From Axinella damicornis (lineage: Eukaryota > Porifera > Demospongiae > Axinellida > Axinellidae): DNA of 64,000 nucleotides. The position numbers and the translations under genes are program-made. Within the stretch, counting starts at the first letter, position 1. Each line of letters starts with the position of its first letter. This document shows positions 1 through 12,500 of this stretch, one piece after another. The notes below the pieces were generated by a model, which did no database searches, had not been told where the DNA came from, and saw only the letters and a program-made list of their open reading frames with translations. The stretch covers positions 15,266,242 through 15,330,241 of the forward strand of contig OZ007506.1 of the NCBI GenBank assembly GCA_963931865.1, given 5' to 3'.

Positions 1-473
1 GTCCTAGCTGCCTGAGTGTAAGTCACAACATTAACACATCCCTTGAAATGGCTGAGGATGAACTCAATGCATGGTAGGTAGCTATATTTAGAAGGTTTCT
101 TCTTCCCTGTGCATGTTTTTGCTGTGATTTGATACGTTTGCACATCGATCGATCGATCGATCGATCGATATCAATGCATGTGTGCAAACAAACTACCTAT
201 GTACAAGTCTTAATATTATACTCCCACTTGAGACATTGCACTTTCCATATATACGGTAAACAACGAAAAGCTGGGCAATGGCCAGGGGAAAAGGCTATAG
301 CTTAATAACATTCCTTGAATAGGTAGTTCGCTTCATTTCGAATTGTAGCTTTTTCCACTCGATCTGTAGGATAGAAAAGGCAGCGAGACTTTGGCACTTA
401 ATAAAGAGTAGTTGGGATGAGAGTCGACCTGTGCTAAGAACGAATATGTGAGCTGAGCTTAGTAATGCGTGAC
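1..473. repeat. Left copy of a direct repeat flanking the satellite array
   Basis: Near-identical to 2254-2713, including a (GATC)n run (about 144-171 here, 2399-2419 there). No coding frame seen. Reaches the window edge, so the copy may be longer. Confidence 0.9.
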
Positions 474-2115
474 TGGCTGTCACATGCAAATGGGATACAC
501 TCTAGTATAGCTACTGTCCTCCTGTGCAACAATGACCTGCAGCTGGCTGGCACATGCAAATGGGATACACTCTAGTATAGCTACTGTCGATCCTCCTGTG
601 CGACAATGACCTGCAGCTGGCTGTCACATGCAAATGGGATACACTCTAATATAGCTACTGTCCTCTTGTGCGACAATGACCTGCAGCTGGCTGTCACATG
701 CAAATGGGATACACTCTATATATCTACTGTCGATCCTCCTGTGCGACAATGACCTGCAGCTGGCTGTCACATGCAAATGGGATACACTCTAATATAGCTA
801 CTGTCCTCTTGTGCGACAATGACCTGCAGCTGGCTGTCACATGCAAATGGGATACACTCTATATATCTACTGTCGATCCTCCTGTGCGACAATGACCTGC
901 AGCTGGCTGTCACATGCAAATGGGATACACTCTAATATAGCTACTGTCCTCTTGTGCGACAATGACCTGCAGCTGGCTGTCACATGCAAATGGGATACAC
1001 TCTAGTATAGCTACTGTCCTCTTGTGCGACAATGACCTGCAGCTGGCTGTCACATGCAAATGGGATACACTCTAGTATAGCTACTGTCCTCTTGTGCGAC
1101 AATGACCTGCAGCTGGCTGTCACATGCAAATGGGATAATCCTGATGCACTCTAGTATAGCTACTGTCCTCCTGTGCGACAATGACCTGCAGCTGGCTGTC
1201 ACATGCAAATGGGATACACTCTAGTATAGCTACTGTCCTCTTATGCGACAATGACCTGCAGCTGGCTGTCACATGCAAATGGGATAATCCCGATGCACTC
1301 TAGTATAGCTACTGTCCTCCTGTGCGATAATGACCTGCAGCTGGCTGTCACATGCAAATGGGATACACTCTAGTATAGCTACTGTCCTCTTGTGCAACAA
1401 TGACCTGCAGCTGGCTGTCACATGCAAATGGGATACACTCTAGTATAGCTACTGTCCTCTTATGCGACAATGACCTGCAGCTGGCTGTCACATGCAAATG
1501 GGATAATCCCGATGCACTCTAGTATAGCTACTGTCCTCCTGTGCAACAATGACCTGCAGCTGGCTGTCACATGTAAATGGGATAATCCCGATGCACTCTA
1601 TAGTATAGCTACTGTCCTCCTGTGCAACAATGACCTGCAGCTGGCTGTCACATGCAAATGGTCTAGTATAGCTAGCTACTATCCTCCCATGAATAACAAT
1701 GACCTGCAGCTGGCTGTCACATGCAAATAGGATAATCCCGATGCACTCTAGTATAGCTACTGTCCTCTTGTGCAACAATGACCTGCAGCTGGCTGTCACA
1801 TGCAGATGGGATGCACTCTAGTATAGCTACTGTCCTCCTGCATGTGCAACAATGACCTGCAGCTGGCTGTCACATGCAAATGGGATAATCCCAATGCACT
1901 CTAGTATAGCTACTGTCCTCTTGTGCAACAATGGCCTGCAGCTGGCTGTCACATGTAAATGGGATAATCCCTATGTACTCTAGTATAGCTACTGCCCTCT
2001 TGTGCAACAATGGCCTGCAGCTGGCTGTCACATGCAAATGGTCTAGTATAGCTAGCTACTATCCTCCCATGCATGAATAACAATGATCTGCAGCAGACTG
2101 TCACATGTCTAGTAG
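474..2115. repeat. Tandem satellite-like array, about 70-74 bp unit
   Basis: More than twenty head-to-tail copies of a unit containing gacctgcagctggctgtcac, then atgcaaatggg and tatagctactgtcct. Unit starts at 534, 608, 678, 751, 821, 894 and 964 give spacings of 70 to 74, partly alternating 70/73 so that a dimer is the larger period. Copies decay toward the right end. Short open frames through it are by-products of the repeat. Confidence 0.95.
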
Positions 2116-2253
2116 TATACTATAGTTACTATCTTCCCATGAAACAATGTCAACAGTTGAAATTCTGTTGACAAATACACTTGTCACGCTAACAAATTGC
2201 TTTCTTGTTGCATAGTGGCATGCAAGCGCACACATATAGGGCAATTAGAACAA

Positions 2254-2713
2254 TGTCCTAGCTGCCTGAGTGTAAGTCACAACATTAACACATCCCTTGA
2301 AATGGCTGAGGATGAACTCAATGCATGGTAGGTAGCTATATTTAGAAGGTTTCTTCTTCCCTGTGCATGTTTTTGCTTTGATTTGATACGCTTGGACATC
2401 GATCGATCGATCGATCGATATCAATGCATGTGTGCAAACAAACTACCTATGTACAAGTGTTAATATTATACTCCCACTTGAGATATTGCATTTTCCATAT
2501 ATACGGTAAACAACGAAAAGCTGAATGGCCAGGGGAAAAGGCTATAACTTAATAACATTCCTTGAATAGGTAGTGCGCTTGTAGCTTTTTCCACTCGATC
2601 TGTAGGATAGAAAAGGCAGCGAGACTTTGGCACTTAATAAAGAGTAGTTGGGATGAGAGTCGACCTGTATGTGCTAAGAGCGAATATGTGAGCTGAGCTT
2701 AGTAATGCGTGAC
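2254..2713. repeat. Right copy of the direct repeat flanking the satellite array
   Basis: Matches 1-473. Its right part is also recognisable near 39120-39240 downstream of gene B, where no array is present. Confidence 0.9.
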
Positions 2714-3772
2714 TACGGTATCCTGCTAATATAATTAATGTCCCTGTATTGAAAGCAAGGTCACTAGCAATTGAAAGGTGGTACGGCTAAGCGAAGGCAG
2801 AGAGAGCAACGTTTTCTCGCTGATTTTCACCACGGTCAGCAAGCACTGTCATGGGCACTTTAGAAACTCATGGAAAACCTAGAGAAGCCTACAAAACTCG
2901 CAGTATGGGCTCAATCCTTCAGTTGTGCGGAACAGTACCTCGCTCCTAATTCTACATGTAGACTACTTGCGCGATTATCCGTAAACCTTTGCACCGGTGA
3001 ACTAATTCAGTAAAACGGTAAAATGTACGTAGTCTGGTGAACCGCCCTGCGCTGTAAGGACTTGGACCATAGATAATATACGGACAAACAGTACCGTTAA
3101 CCTTATAATGTTAACGTTGCGGTATAATGTCACCAGGCCCGTAGGCATCATTTCCAGGAAGGGGATTCGGTACGGGGACTGCCGAATTGGCCGAAGAGAG
3201 GCGTGAAGTGCTGATCAGTCCGCGCGAAGCGTGGAAAAAAAAATAATTTCCCGACCGTTTTTCAGGTACCTGGATGAGCTAGCGCTCTCGTAGCACTTTC
3301 ACCGCTTTGCACTGCATGCACTACCGCTGCTTCTGGTTTGCCGTACCGTGACCGTCTCACTCAAGACGTGGAAAGGAATGTAAGCCGTTTCTGTTGTTCC
3401 ATCACGTGAGTCTTTAATACCATGATGTCGTTTCGTACCGTGCATGCTCAGACGGCTGCGACAGAAACTCTGCTTTGTTCTGACGACGGTCATTTCTCTA
3501 TGGCTAGTCGAACTTACAAAGAAACGGTAGAGTTTGTGAAGCTAGATAGTGCCTTAATATTATTTTGGCCTGCCCAGAAGGGAGGTTCGTCCGAACCCCC
3601 TCGAACCCCCGAACCCCCGAACCCCTTCGACCCCCTTCCCTATACAGCCTGGCGTCAGAACCACCACAGCCGATCTCGATACATAATTTAGTTACTGCTA
3701 TACAAAGTTCACAAATTTTTTCAGGCATTTTCATGCCTTGAAGATCATCATGCGGTGCACAGATTCAGTTAC
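2714..3772. other. 3' flank of gene A, paralogous to the 3' flank of gene B
   Basis: Blocks of this region recur in the same order at about 39240-39700, so the tandem duplication included sequence beyond the stop codon. No exon recognised, but see 3773-3872. Confidence 0.7.
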
Positions 3773-3872
3773 CTTTACGTCGGGCGCTTTGAGTTGCTCC
3801 AACTCAACATCCATTAAATGCAGCTGCAGGCCGAGCAGACTCCACAGTGTACGATGGTAGGAAGCTTCGGAG
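3773..3872 (-). other. Candidate exon of an unknown gene, conserved in both 3' flanks
   Basis: Between a cag acceptor and a gtaactg donor the minus strand reads SEASYHRTLWSLLGL, then MDVELEQLKAPDVK. The copy at 39699-39786 keeps the frame, both splice sites and most residues, and differs by a 12-base in-frame indel. Not recognised as any family; could also be chance in a conserved duplicated block. Confidence 0.35.
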
Positions 3873-4179
3873 CTGCCACGCCACCGCGATAGTTGCCTTG
3901 GGCTTAGTCTCGTGCCTAAATGAATCGCAAAATCTAAGTTGAGCTAGCTATATACTCGTCGTAATCGAGGTCTAATTAAATACAAATACCGGTGTCACAG
4001 TATAGAATTGTCTGGGCACTAGGGCATGCCATCTGGGTGTCAACTGCGTGGGCAATCTTATCAGCGGACATGTAGCTGGGGTTTGCCAACTGCGAGTACA
4101 GGGAGCATAAGGCGAAGGCGTGTCCGTTAATGCATTAGACGTCATTTTGACACGTACCGCTGTATAGCGCAGTGTGTTG

Positions 4180-5662
4180 CGATCGCGTCACCCTAAAAGT
4201 AGGAATGAGGAAATGAGAAATGGGAAATGAGGAAATGAAGAAATGGGGAAATGAGAAAATAGACACTGTTTGCGCATGCGCTAACTAGCGGTGGAATTCC
4301 ACCGGCACAGTGGACGTTCGTTGTACACTTGTGACGGACGTCGAAGTGGATAACGTGATCCGTACAGTTAACTAGCTTGCGAGTACTTAGTCTTAGTCTG
4401 TTAGTAGCTAGTGGCGTGCGTTACAACAGCTCTCGATCGTGCTCTCCTATGTCCTCAGGCGGCAAGGCGCTCCTGAATTGAGCTAGAACAGCGGCCTGCG
4501 ATTGAACGATGGGATGTTTTCGTGTGACTATCGAGTATCGTCGCACCGACCGGGTGGAGTCAGTATGATACCAGACTCTTCCGTTTGTTTTGAATAAAGA
4601 ATGTCCGGTAAGTCTGTTGCTGGTGGCAGTGCAACTGTGGTTGTGTCGCCCCTCATCTCGCGGATCGAGGACCAGTGTAGCAAAATAGGTAGCGTCATAC
4701 CCTCGACCATGTGACTACGGACACGTCATTTGCACCCTCCCCCTTATGAATACGTGTTACGGTTACAGATAATTAAGCGTATGCGCAAACAGTGGAAACC
4801 AGGCCCTTTTCTCCTCGCCGTCTCGGGCCTGCGAACGAGGCTACTTAGCGACCTACGTAGCTCTGATGGCACTCATGATCATCAAATGGGACTCAATGCG
4901 ACTCATGCACTGTCACATCCTTAGTTTGGCTTCTGCCTTTCATTTTCGGGGTGGCGGGGGCGGGCGCCCCGCCCACCCCGCCCACCCCGGAAACGAAACA
5001 CAGAATTAAGAACTATATTATGTAGCCTATGGTGATCATGAGTGAGGCAAAACGGCCATTCAGTGCTATCTAGGGTTATCACCTGGTGCGTCCACCTGTC
5101 TAGTAATTTCTGTATACTTGTATGATCTAGGACCTTTGCTATGCTATATCCTGTTGTATAGAAATGCTCTCTCTGACTGCTAGTCAGTGGTTTTCAGTGC
5201 AATGAGAGTTTCTAATCTGATCTGATCTAGTATCAAGATACTACAGATTATGAGCCAGTGAATGACCCAGAGCAGCACTGAATGAGCCACCTATATTGTT
5301 GGGGTGTTTCGACTCCAATGACAACAAGCCGCAAAATCATGACCCACGTAGCTACATGCATCGACCATGACCGCCAGTTGGATGAACCATAGATAATAGA
5401 ATTACAGCTCTCTTATCTATGGATGAACTTTGAAGAGCCATTTTGTAATGACGAGCAGCTTTTGTTGCCAAGTGTCAACTGTACCTGCCTGATCATGAAT
5501 CAAATAGCATGATTAGGAAAGCAGCAGCTCATTGACAAAGGCTATTCAAATAGCAGTTTGATTAGGAAAGCAGCAGCTCATTGACAAAGACTCCTGGCCG
5601 CACACATGGGCAAACCATTTCCCCATTTCCAATTCCTACTTTTATAGTGACCCTATGCGACC
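4180..5662. mobile_element. Possible DNA transposon remnant with inverted ends
   Basis: The left end (gtcaccctaaaagtaggaat then gaggaaatg repeats) matches the reverse complement of the right end near 5615-5662 over about 40 bases with several mismatches. Inside are a GC-rich palindrome near 4950-4990 and a direct duplication near 5500-5590. No transposase frame seen. Confidence 0.5.
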
Positions 5663-5756
5663 TAGTTTCAGTTCAGCTGCCCTGGTTCTTTTGCCATGCG
5701 GAATCGAAGTACTCAGTCACATAGTTTTGTGACGTCATGCAGCCACTCTATAGCTA

Positions 5757-5965
5757 TACAGTCAAACCTCCGAACAAAGGACACTTTGGGAACAATAATA
5801 AATTCAAGTCTTTTATCATTTGTAGAGAGGTTGTCCTCTTCTCGGAGGTTCAAGATGTATTAGAACCATAGGCAAACCAATTATTTGGGACCTTGAAAGC
5901 ATCCTTTGTAGAGAGGTATATTGTGTCCCTATCTCGGAGGGTCCACTATCGGAGGTTTTACTGTA
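5757..5965. mobile_element. MITE, mariner-like ends
   Basis: Ends read tacagtcaaacctccga and, reversed, tacagtaaaacctccga, next to TA dinucleotides. About 209 bp, with repeated internal cggagg / gtagagagg motifs. CAGT.AAACCTC ends and TA targets fit Tc1/mariner-type elements. Confidence 0.75.
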
Positions 5966-6293
5966 TATACTTAAGCGTGTACTTCTGTTTGCATGCAATT
6001 GTCGACCAGATGCTGCCAATCACACGTTACACCATGCAATGAGCGCACACCCGCAAGAAAGAATCATCATCAATATCTCACCAATCAGAATTACAAAAAG
6101 CAACTATAAAGATCAGCAGCTCAACTAAGCAATTTACACACAGTATGTTATTTTCACTCAATCTCTAACACTAGCTAGCTATTTTCACACACTAAAGCTA
6201 GCTATTTTCATAGTCTCCAACAGTAACTAGTTTCACACAATCTCCTATTCTCACACTAATACTACAACATGAGTTATTTCTGAGTTTACCGCA

Positions 6294-6536
6294 TCAGTTG
6301 TCTGAGTCTGACGTGTCCTCAGACCCCTCTGGCTCAGAGTCTCCACCCACCTCGGACTCCCTCTTTGAGTCAGATCCCTCCCCTCCTTTCTTTGCGCTGG
6401 TTTCCTTGATGAGCTCCTCCAAAGCCTCCATACGCTCTGACAACTCCTCTAAGCCCTCCATACGGTCTGACATCATCTCCATCCGATCAACCATCCGTGA
6501 CATCATCCGCTCCATATTCCCAAGTGCCTCAATGTG
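6294..6536 (-). CDS. Gene A exon A32: coiled-coil and acidic C-terminus, stop
   Basis: Starts HIEALGNMERMMSRMVDRME, then heptad-like repeats of Met/Leu/Glu/Arg (EGLEELSERMEALEELIK), then a Ser/Asp/Glu tail ending TSDSDN and TGA. Phase 0 from A31. The helical part fits the C-terminal coiled coil of tetrameric TRPA channels. Gene B's copy is 42 bases shorter. Confidence 0.9.
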   Translation of the reverse strand, partial: HIEALGNMERMMSRMVDRMEMMSDRMEGLEELSERMEALEELIKETSAKKGGEGSDSKRESEVGGDSEPEGSEDTSDSDN

Positions 6537-9500
6537 CTATGTACATATGAGCAGAAATGCAGTGCATTTCAGGGGTAATTACATGCATCAGTCACACTCT
6601 GATTGCGGCAAGGCTTATTTATATACTTGCAGTGTGGGGTGGCATTCTGTACTCAAACGCGTAATTATATAGAGTGCTGATACGTAGTTGCCCCCACAAT
6701 GAAATCCCCTCCCACAATCAAGTCCTATTTGTAGTGCCTGACATTGTACTGCAAACGTTTTCTTTGGCTTCATTGCTTCATCATAAGAAGGCATTCAGTA
6801 ACTTGTCAATCACACATTATCGCCACAATATCGAATAGCATAGCTAGGAGATGCTAGTTTGGCTGCTGGCATTCCACATGAACTCATTACTGTAACATTA
6901 TCCACAAGTGAAACTGCTCCTGTTCTTAAACTTCCAATGCAATTTGCCACATTCGTCAGATTCATGACTTGGGTTTGGTATTGGAGTACCTCAGTATGTT
7001 CCTTCTTTACATTTTGTTCATATGAGCTTGTGCAAATGGTGTACATATTAATACTTACATCAGGGGCCTGAGCTTCCTCTTTGGGCTGGAGATAAGACGA
7101 GACAAACTCAAACATTGTAACTATAATTTATGGTCATCGCTGACCGCCGTTTATAATGTACACAGGCGTAGCAGGCGGTCCGGCAGGTCCGGCAGTCGCC
7201 GGACCAATAAATTTGTCACAAAAATAATTTACGCTATAGTATCTATGTTGCAACTTCTGGCCTGGTCTCCTTAACTCGCAATACCGTGCGTTGCCTGAAA
7301 CCGAACAGCTTGGGAACGAGACCACAATCTAGTATACCCTATAATTATGTGTACGCATGAATTAGCTACACTTGTGAGCGAAATTTGAGCAAGAAAGAAG
7401 CACATGGCGGCCCCGGGCCTGCAATTCTCGGAACTTGCAGTGCAAAGCACAAAGGTGCCACGAGAGCCCATCCTGATAACTGAAAAATGGAGGCGAAAAA
7501 ACTTTGCCCGACCATCCTGCAAATCACTGCTACACCTATGCAATACACATGATCATGAATAGTGTCATCTGTAATTGTACACACACCTTTTCCTTCTGGT
7601 CTTCTGATTCTGAATCCTGCAAAAAAATATTTCAACACAATATTTCAACACATTAACATGCTCAGTTAAACTGTACACATCTGCACTTCCATTTGTCACC
7701 AAATATAGGAGTACTCACCTCCTTCTGGACTTCATCCGAATCCTAAAAGATCAAAGATCATCATAAACTAAATTAGGATATACGTCAGCTACTAAATGCT
7801 TGCCATGCTATAGATTATTAGAATCAGATAATGCATTGCAAATCATCGGATTTATTTCCTGAGATAAAAAAACCTCTGGTGTTCAACAATCATGAGACAC
7901 TTGTGCTAAACTATACTCCTGGTAGGGGAAAAATTGTGCCGCGTAAATAATAGCTCGAATACTTAGGATTGGCCTACAGAGATTCTGACTACACCGCTGT
8001 GATCACTATCATGCACTGACCTGAACGTAAAACGTTGGTGTGCTGAAGCTCACCTTGGTGGTGGAGATAAGAGGGCCTTTGTCTTGAAGATTCTGACCAC
8101 ATGGCCATGATCGCTATTGTTCACTGACTCTTATATGCTGAAACTCACCGTGCTGGTGAAGTTGTGAGCGCTGTAACAATTTCTTGTCTTCTGGCTTTGG
8201 ACCGCCATTGCTGACTCAATTGACTGAGCATGGTCCTCGCGTGACATGTGCGTTGATTGGAATGAGTTGAGATACCTAGCTTGCACTACCAGTGAGTTGC
8301 AACTGGTTGCAACGGCTGCTACCAGGAGTGTGGTTGCCCCTCGTAGCTAAATAGCTAATTCCTGGAATCACAATTTCTTGTGCTAAATTAGTTCCTGCTT
8401 AATTAGTAATAGAAGCAAGACAGTATGCATTGATTACATAGGATCTCTGACATTTTTGGGCACACAGTAGGTCTACTCATGATCTGGCGAGTTTTTTTTT
8501 GCCAGTTTGTACATTGTCCATCTTACCAACTGTGAGCTTAGAGCTTCTTGAAGGTTTTCCAGAGTGTCGTATCGCTCTCCACCCCACAGCTGATACTTGA
8601 ATTCTTTGAAGCCATAGTATATCGACACTGCGAATCGAAGGAGGGCACTAACACAAAAGTTGGATTCTTCTTCTATTTCATCCAGTTCATTTTGAATCGA
8701 CGCTTGATGGTTGGGTTGGACTGTTTTCCTGCCAGAGATAAATCGCTTGTGGCTGCCAGTTATACGGAGCAGATCTTCAGCAGTTAGAATGAGTTCCACC
8801 TGTAGACCAACATGAACTTTGTTTAAGCATTCATTAATATGAACAGTACAATAAATTAGTCATGAGAGACCTTCAGTTGCATGCCAACATCATGCATCAT
8901 GGTATGTACGTGCAACTATAACAATATGAGCGGATCACACTACTATACCTGAAGTGCCAGCTTCCTCAGTTTCGCTTCTTGTTCAATCTTTTGGATGTCG
9001 CCCACTGCGAGGCCAACCTATGCAGAAATTAAGGTTAGGATACAAGATCAATTAAGACTGTATATTGAGCAGATATCTACACAGTGCACATGCACCTGCC
9101 AAGCTTCTAAATGGTGCTTACAAGCAAGTTGGTGAATAGAACAGGCATTAGGATCACAAAGATGATCCACAGAACGTATGAGATAGGTGGAAACAAGATT
9201 TCCTGAGCACCCTCGCTTTCCCCACTGGGGGATAGACGGAAAACGGTGTCATAACTGAAGTCCCCTGCTGTCATGGACATGATCTTCAGAAACGCAATAC
9301 CAGGAGGAGCGAATGGAGATCGCTACAGAAAATAGGAACATCAATGGTTGAAGGCATCACATCTTTAGATAATCCAATACACCATCAATACATTAAGATT
9401 TTAACATGTGTGTGTTTGTGCGTGACGGAAGTGGATGTTCGTGGGGCGGGAGTGCAGTGATGCGTGCGACCTTCGTACTTCCATTTACTGAACCTCGAAC

Positions 9501-12500
9501 TCCACGAAGAATGTTCGAGAACATCGGGCGCCCGGGCATGGGCTGGCAGCTGGGGCTACAAGCGAATGCATGCAATCGGAGAGCAGCAGTCGAAGCAGAC
9601 GCAATCTGGCGAGCAGCAGTTGAAGTGGACACGATCGGGGAGCAGCAGTTGAAGCGGACGCGATCAGGGAGCAGCAGTTGAAGCGAACGCGATCAGGGAG
9701 CAGCAGTTGAAGCGAACGCGATCAGGGAGCAGCAGTTGAAGCGGACGCAGTCGGGGAGCAGTTGAAGCGGACGCGATCGGGGAGCAGCAGTTGAAGCGGA
9801 CGCAAGCGGCGAACACTCGGCAACTGAAGCGGACGTCATCGGGAAGCTCGAGCAGCAGCTGAAGCTGACGCAAACGGGGAGCATGCAGCAGCTCTGCACA
9901 GAGAGCTGTCTGGCGCCAGATTACTCACGGTAGGCAAACGAGGGGGAAGTAGCTGAGCGAGCGAAGCTATAGAAAGTTACAGTCTTGCTCCAGGTATGAT
10001 CCATGCACCCTAGCATACTGTGGAAACCATCTTATTGGAGTTGCACATTCTAATCATAGAACTATTGATGGTACATGGCATAGCTATTGGAAAAACTTAC
10101 AAGCCCATAAGAATTTATTGACGGTACATAGAATACATAGCTGTTGATTCATTGGAAGCATGTTCAACAGTGGTTCATGCCCACCGAACACTGAACTCCC
10201 CCCCCCCCCCCCCCCCCCCCCCCCCATTGTTACTGAATAACCTGAAGCTGCGGTTCAGAGAAGGTCATGTGCAAGGTGAGTCCAAATGTGACAACCAGCA
10301 GAATGGAGATAAACACCACTTTCAGGAATGTACCCACAATCTTTGCAAACATGATGACGTAGATGCCTATGCTGGGGAACTTCGAACAGATCACAATCAG
10401 ATCGATCCATGCCAGCAAGATGGCCATCACTCCAACCTGCCACTGCCACCCTTCAGGGCAGAGGCAGGTTGTCCTGAACACTGACACAAAGATAATGGAG
10501 AGAATGTAGAGTGAAACTTCGATCCAGTTCACCCAGTCAGTAAGGTAGTTCTTCAGCTGGTACCAGAACTGAGAGGCTTCCAGGAGCAGACGGATTCCAG
10601 CCAGAACTATAACGATCACGGCAGCAGCGAACACAAACTGCAACCTTGTGTCACTCAGCTCTGCAGTGTGTGTATGTGCAGAGTGGTCAGTTGATTGTCA
10701 TCTCCGCACAGAGTATAATTATAGTACTCAGGGTATAGCTTACCACAAGTGACACAAGCCACATCTCCCTCTCCGGATCCAGTTGTACCATTCATCATCA
10801 TTTCAGAACCATTTCCAGCTGTACCATTCTGTTCACAGACAGCAATCTCAGGATTTCCTAGAACTTGCATGCCTGTCAGAAACACCCAATTCTATGAACA
10901 AAATTATTTATAGTCTTGTGTACAATTGACAAACGTACATGTGGGAGATCGGGGATTGAGCACAACCAGTGCAAAGGATGTGAGAAACACGAGGAAGGTG
11001 ATGTAGACAAGCAGGTTGAGCAGGTAACCCCACAACCCAAACCCAAACCACTTGTTATGCAGTAGGCTGCTGATCACAGGATGGGTCAGCAGATCCAGAC
11101 GCTCATACTGGACCTATGCACAGATGGAGTATAGGTAACATTAATTCATGTGAGCATCCAACAGGATGTCAGAAGGTCGTTTGTCTCACCATGATTGCAA
11201 GAGGGTGGTTGGATTTCTTGAAGGGAGGGCCATACTTGGTGGTAAAGTTCTTCTTTGGTTGGTCCTTTATTTCCCTAAATCGGGTTTCATGTGCCTTTTT
11301 TCTCTCTTCGGGATACATTTTCGTTTCATTGTCCTCTTCAGGTGAGAATCTATAGAGGCAACAAGCGGTTGTTCAGGATGAGTCATCAGATCAATAGTCA
11401 TGTTTGACAACAAGGTATGCAGGATGGTATGGAAGGGCCCAGGCAAATTCAATTACACAAGAGTAAAAACGTATGGAGATGTAGGGATAACTGAACAGCA
11501 TAAATAATTGGGCCAGTTCCTGCGTACAATGAGCTACGTCTACTGTTACACTCCCAGGAACCTAGCCCACAATGAATCGATGATGATGCTGCATAAATGT
11601 GACCCTCTAAGCATAAACCACCCATTCACCGCATTTTGTCAAAACTGAGATAATTATACCATCAGAGAGCACGTTTATTGCTGATCACAATGGTAGTTTA
11701 ATCTTTCCAATCGGACGTACACGGGCAAAGTTATGGGCGCTTGAACGTTCTCGATACGCAAGGTCATTTCGATCGTACGCGGTACTTATAACGCGCATAA
11801 ATTCCAAACGCGTAGGACTTCCGGTTTGCGAAGCCATCAAACAATAGCGAGCAAGTATGCGTTCAATAATCTCGAGTTGCGAACGGGAAGTCCTACGCGT
11901 TCAGTTGTTATGCGCATTAGAAGTAGCGCAAGCGATCAATATTCGCTTAGGAGCCATTGAACTTTGAACCCTCGTAACGTAAATTCAATGTTTGCGGTGA
12001 ATGGGTGGTTTATGCTCAGAGGGTCACAAATCTTTTACCTTGGATGTCTTTCCTTATGTTCCTCCACAAACGAATAGTCAAAAACAACTGCAAACTCCTT
12101 GTTCTTTGGGTCTCGTGTGCTGGGATCACTGACCACACACCGATCCAGCACCTGCTTTGCAACATCTGCCAAGGTAATGGACAGAAGCATGCATATGAAA
12201 ATCAAATCAAGTATCAATGTAAATCATAGACTCTCAGCATGTGTAGGAATAGAATTCTGTTCATCTTTGAGGGTTTTAGATTAAGTCTCCTAGCATCGTG
12301 GAAAACGTTGTGAAAAGTCACAAGGAGATAGTTACAACAGGTTTTCCATTTAATGCAATTCCAATTTCGTTTAAAGGATTTCCTGACTGGTTTTCTTCTG
12401 TAAAAGAAAGAAATTAATTGCTTCGAAAAATACGCTTTCACCCACCTGTTAAAGGCAAGGTTGTGTAGCAATACTAGCAGTGGGACACAGACTCTGAGAT

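Noticed and set aside
474..2115. CRISPR-like repeated units
   Set aside because: Units are adjacent and whole units repeat without unique spacers; this is a tandem satellite in an animal genome.
1..2713. An LTR retrotransposon with 470-base terminal repeats
   Set aside because: The interior is only a short tandem array and a spacer, with no gag, protease or reverse transcriptase.
6298..6672. A 124-codon plus-strand frame rich in Ser/Pro/Asp
   Set aside because: It is the antisense of the acidic last exon of gene A. The same holds for 41859-42125 in gene B.
10152..10484. A 110-codon plus-strand frame with a proline run
   Set aside because: Antisense of the S2-S5 exon plus the poly-C tract.
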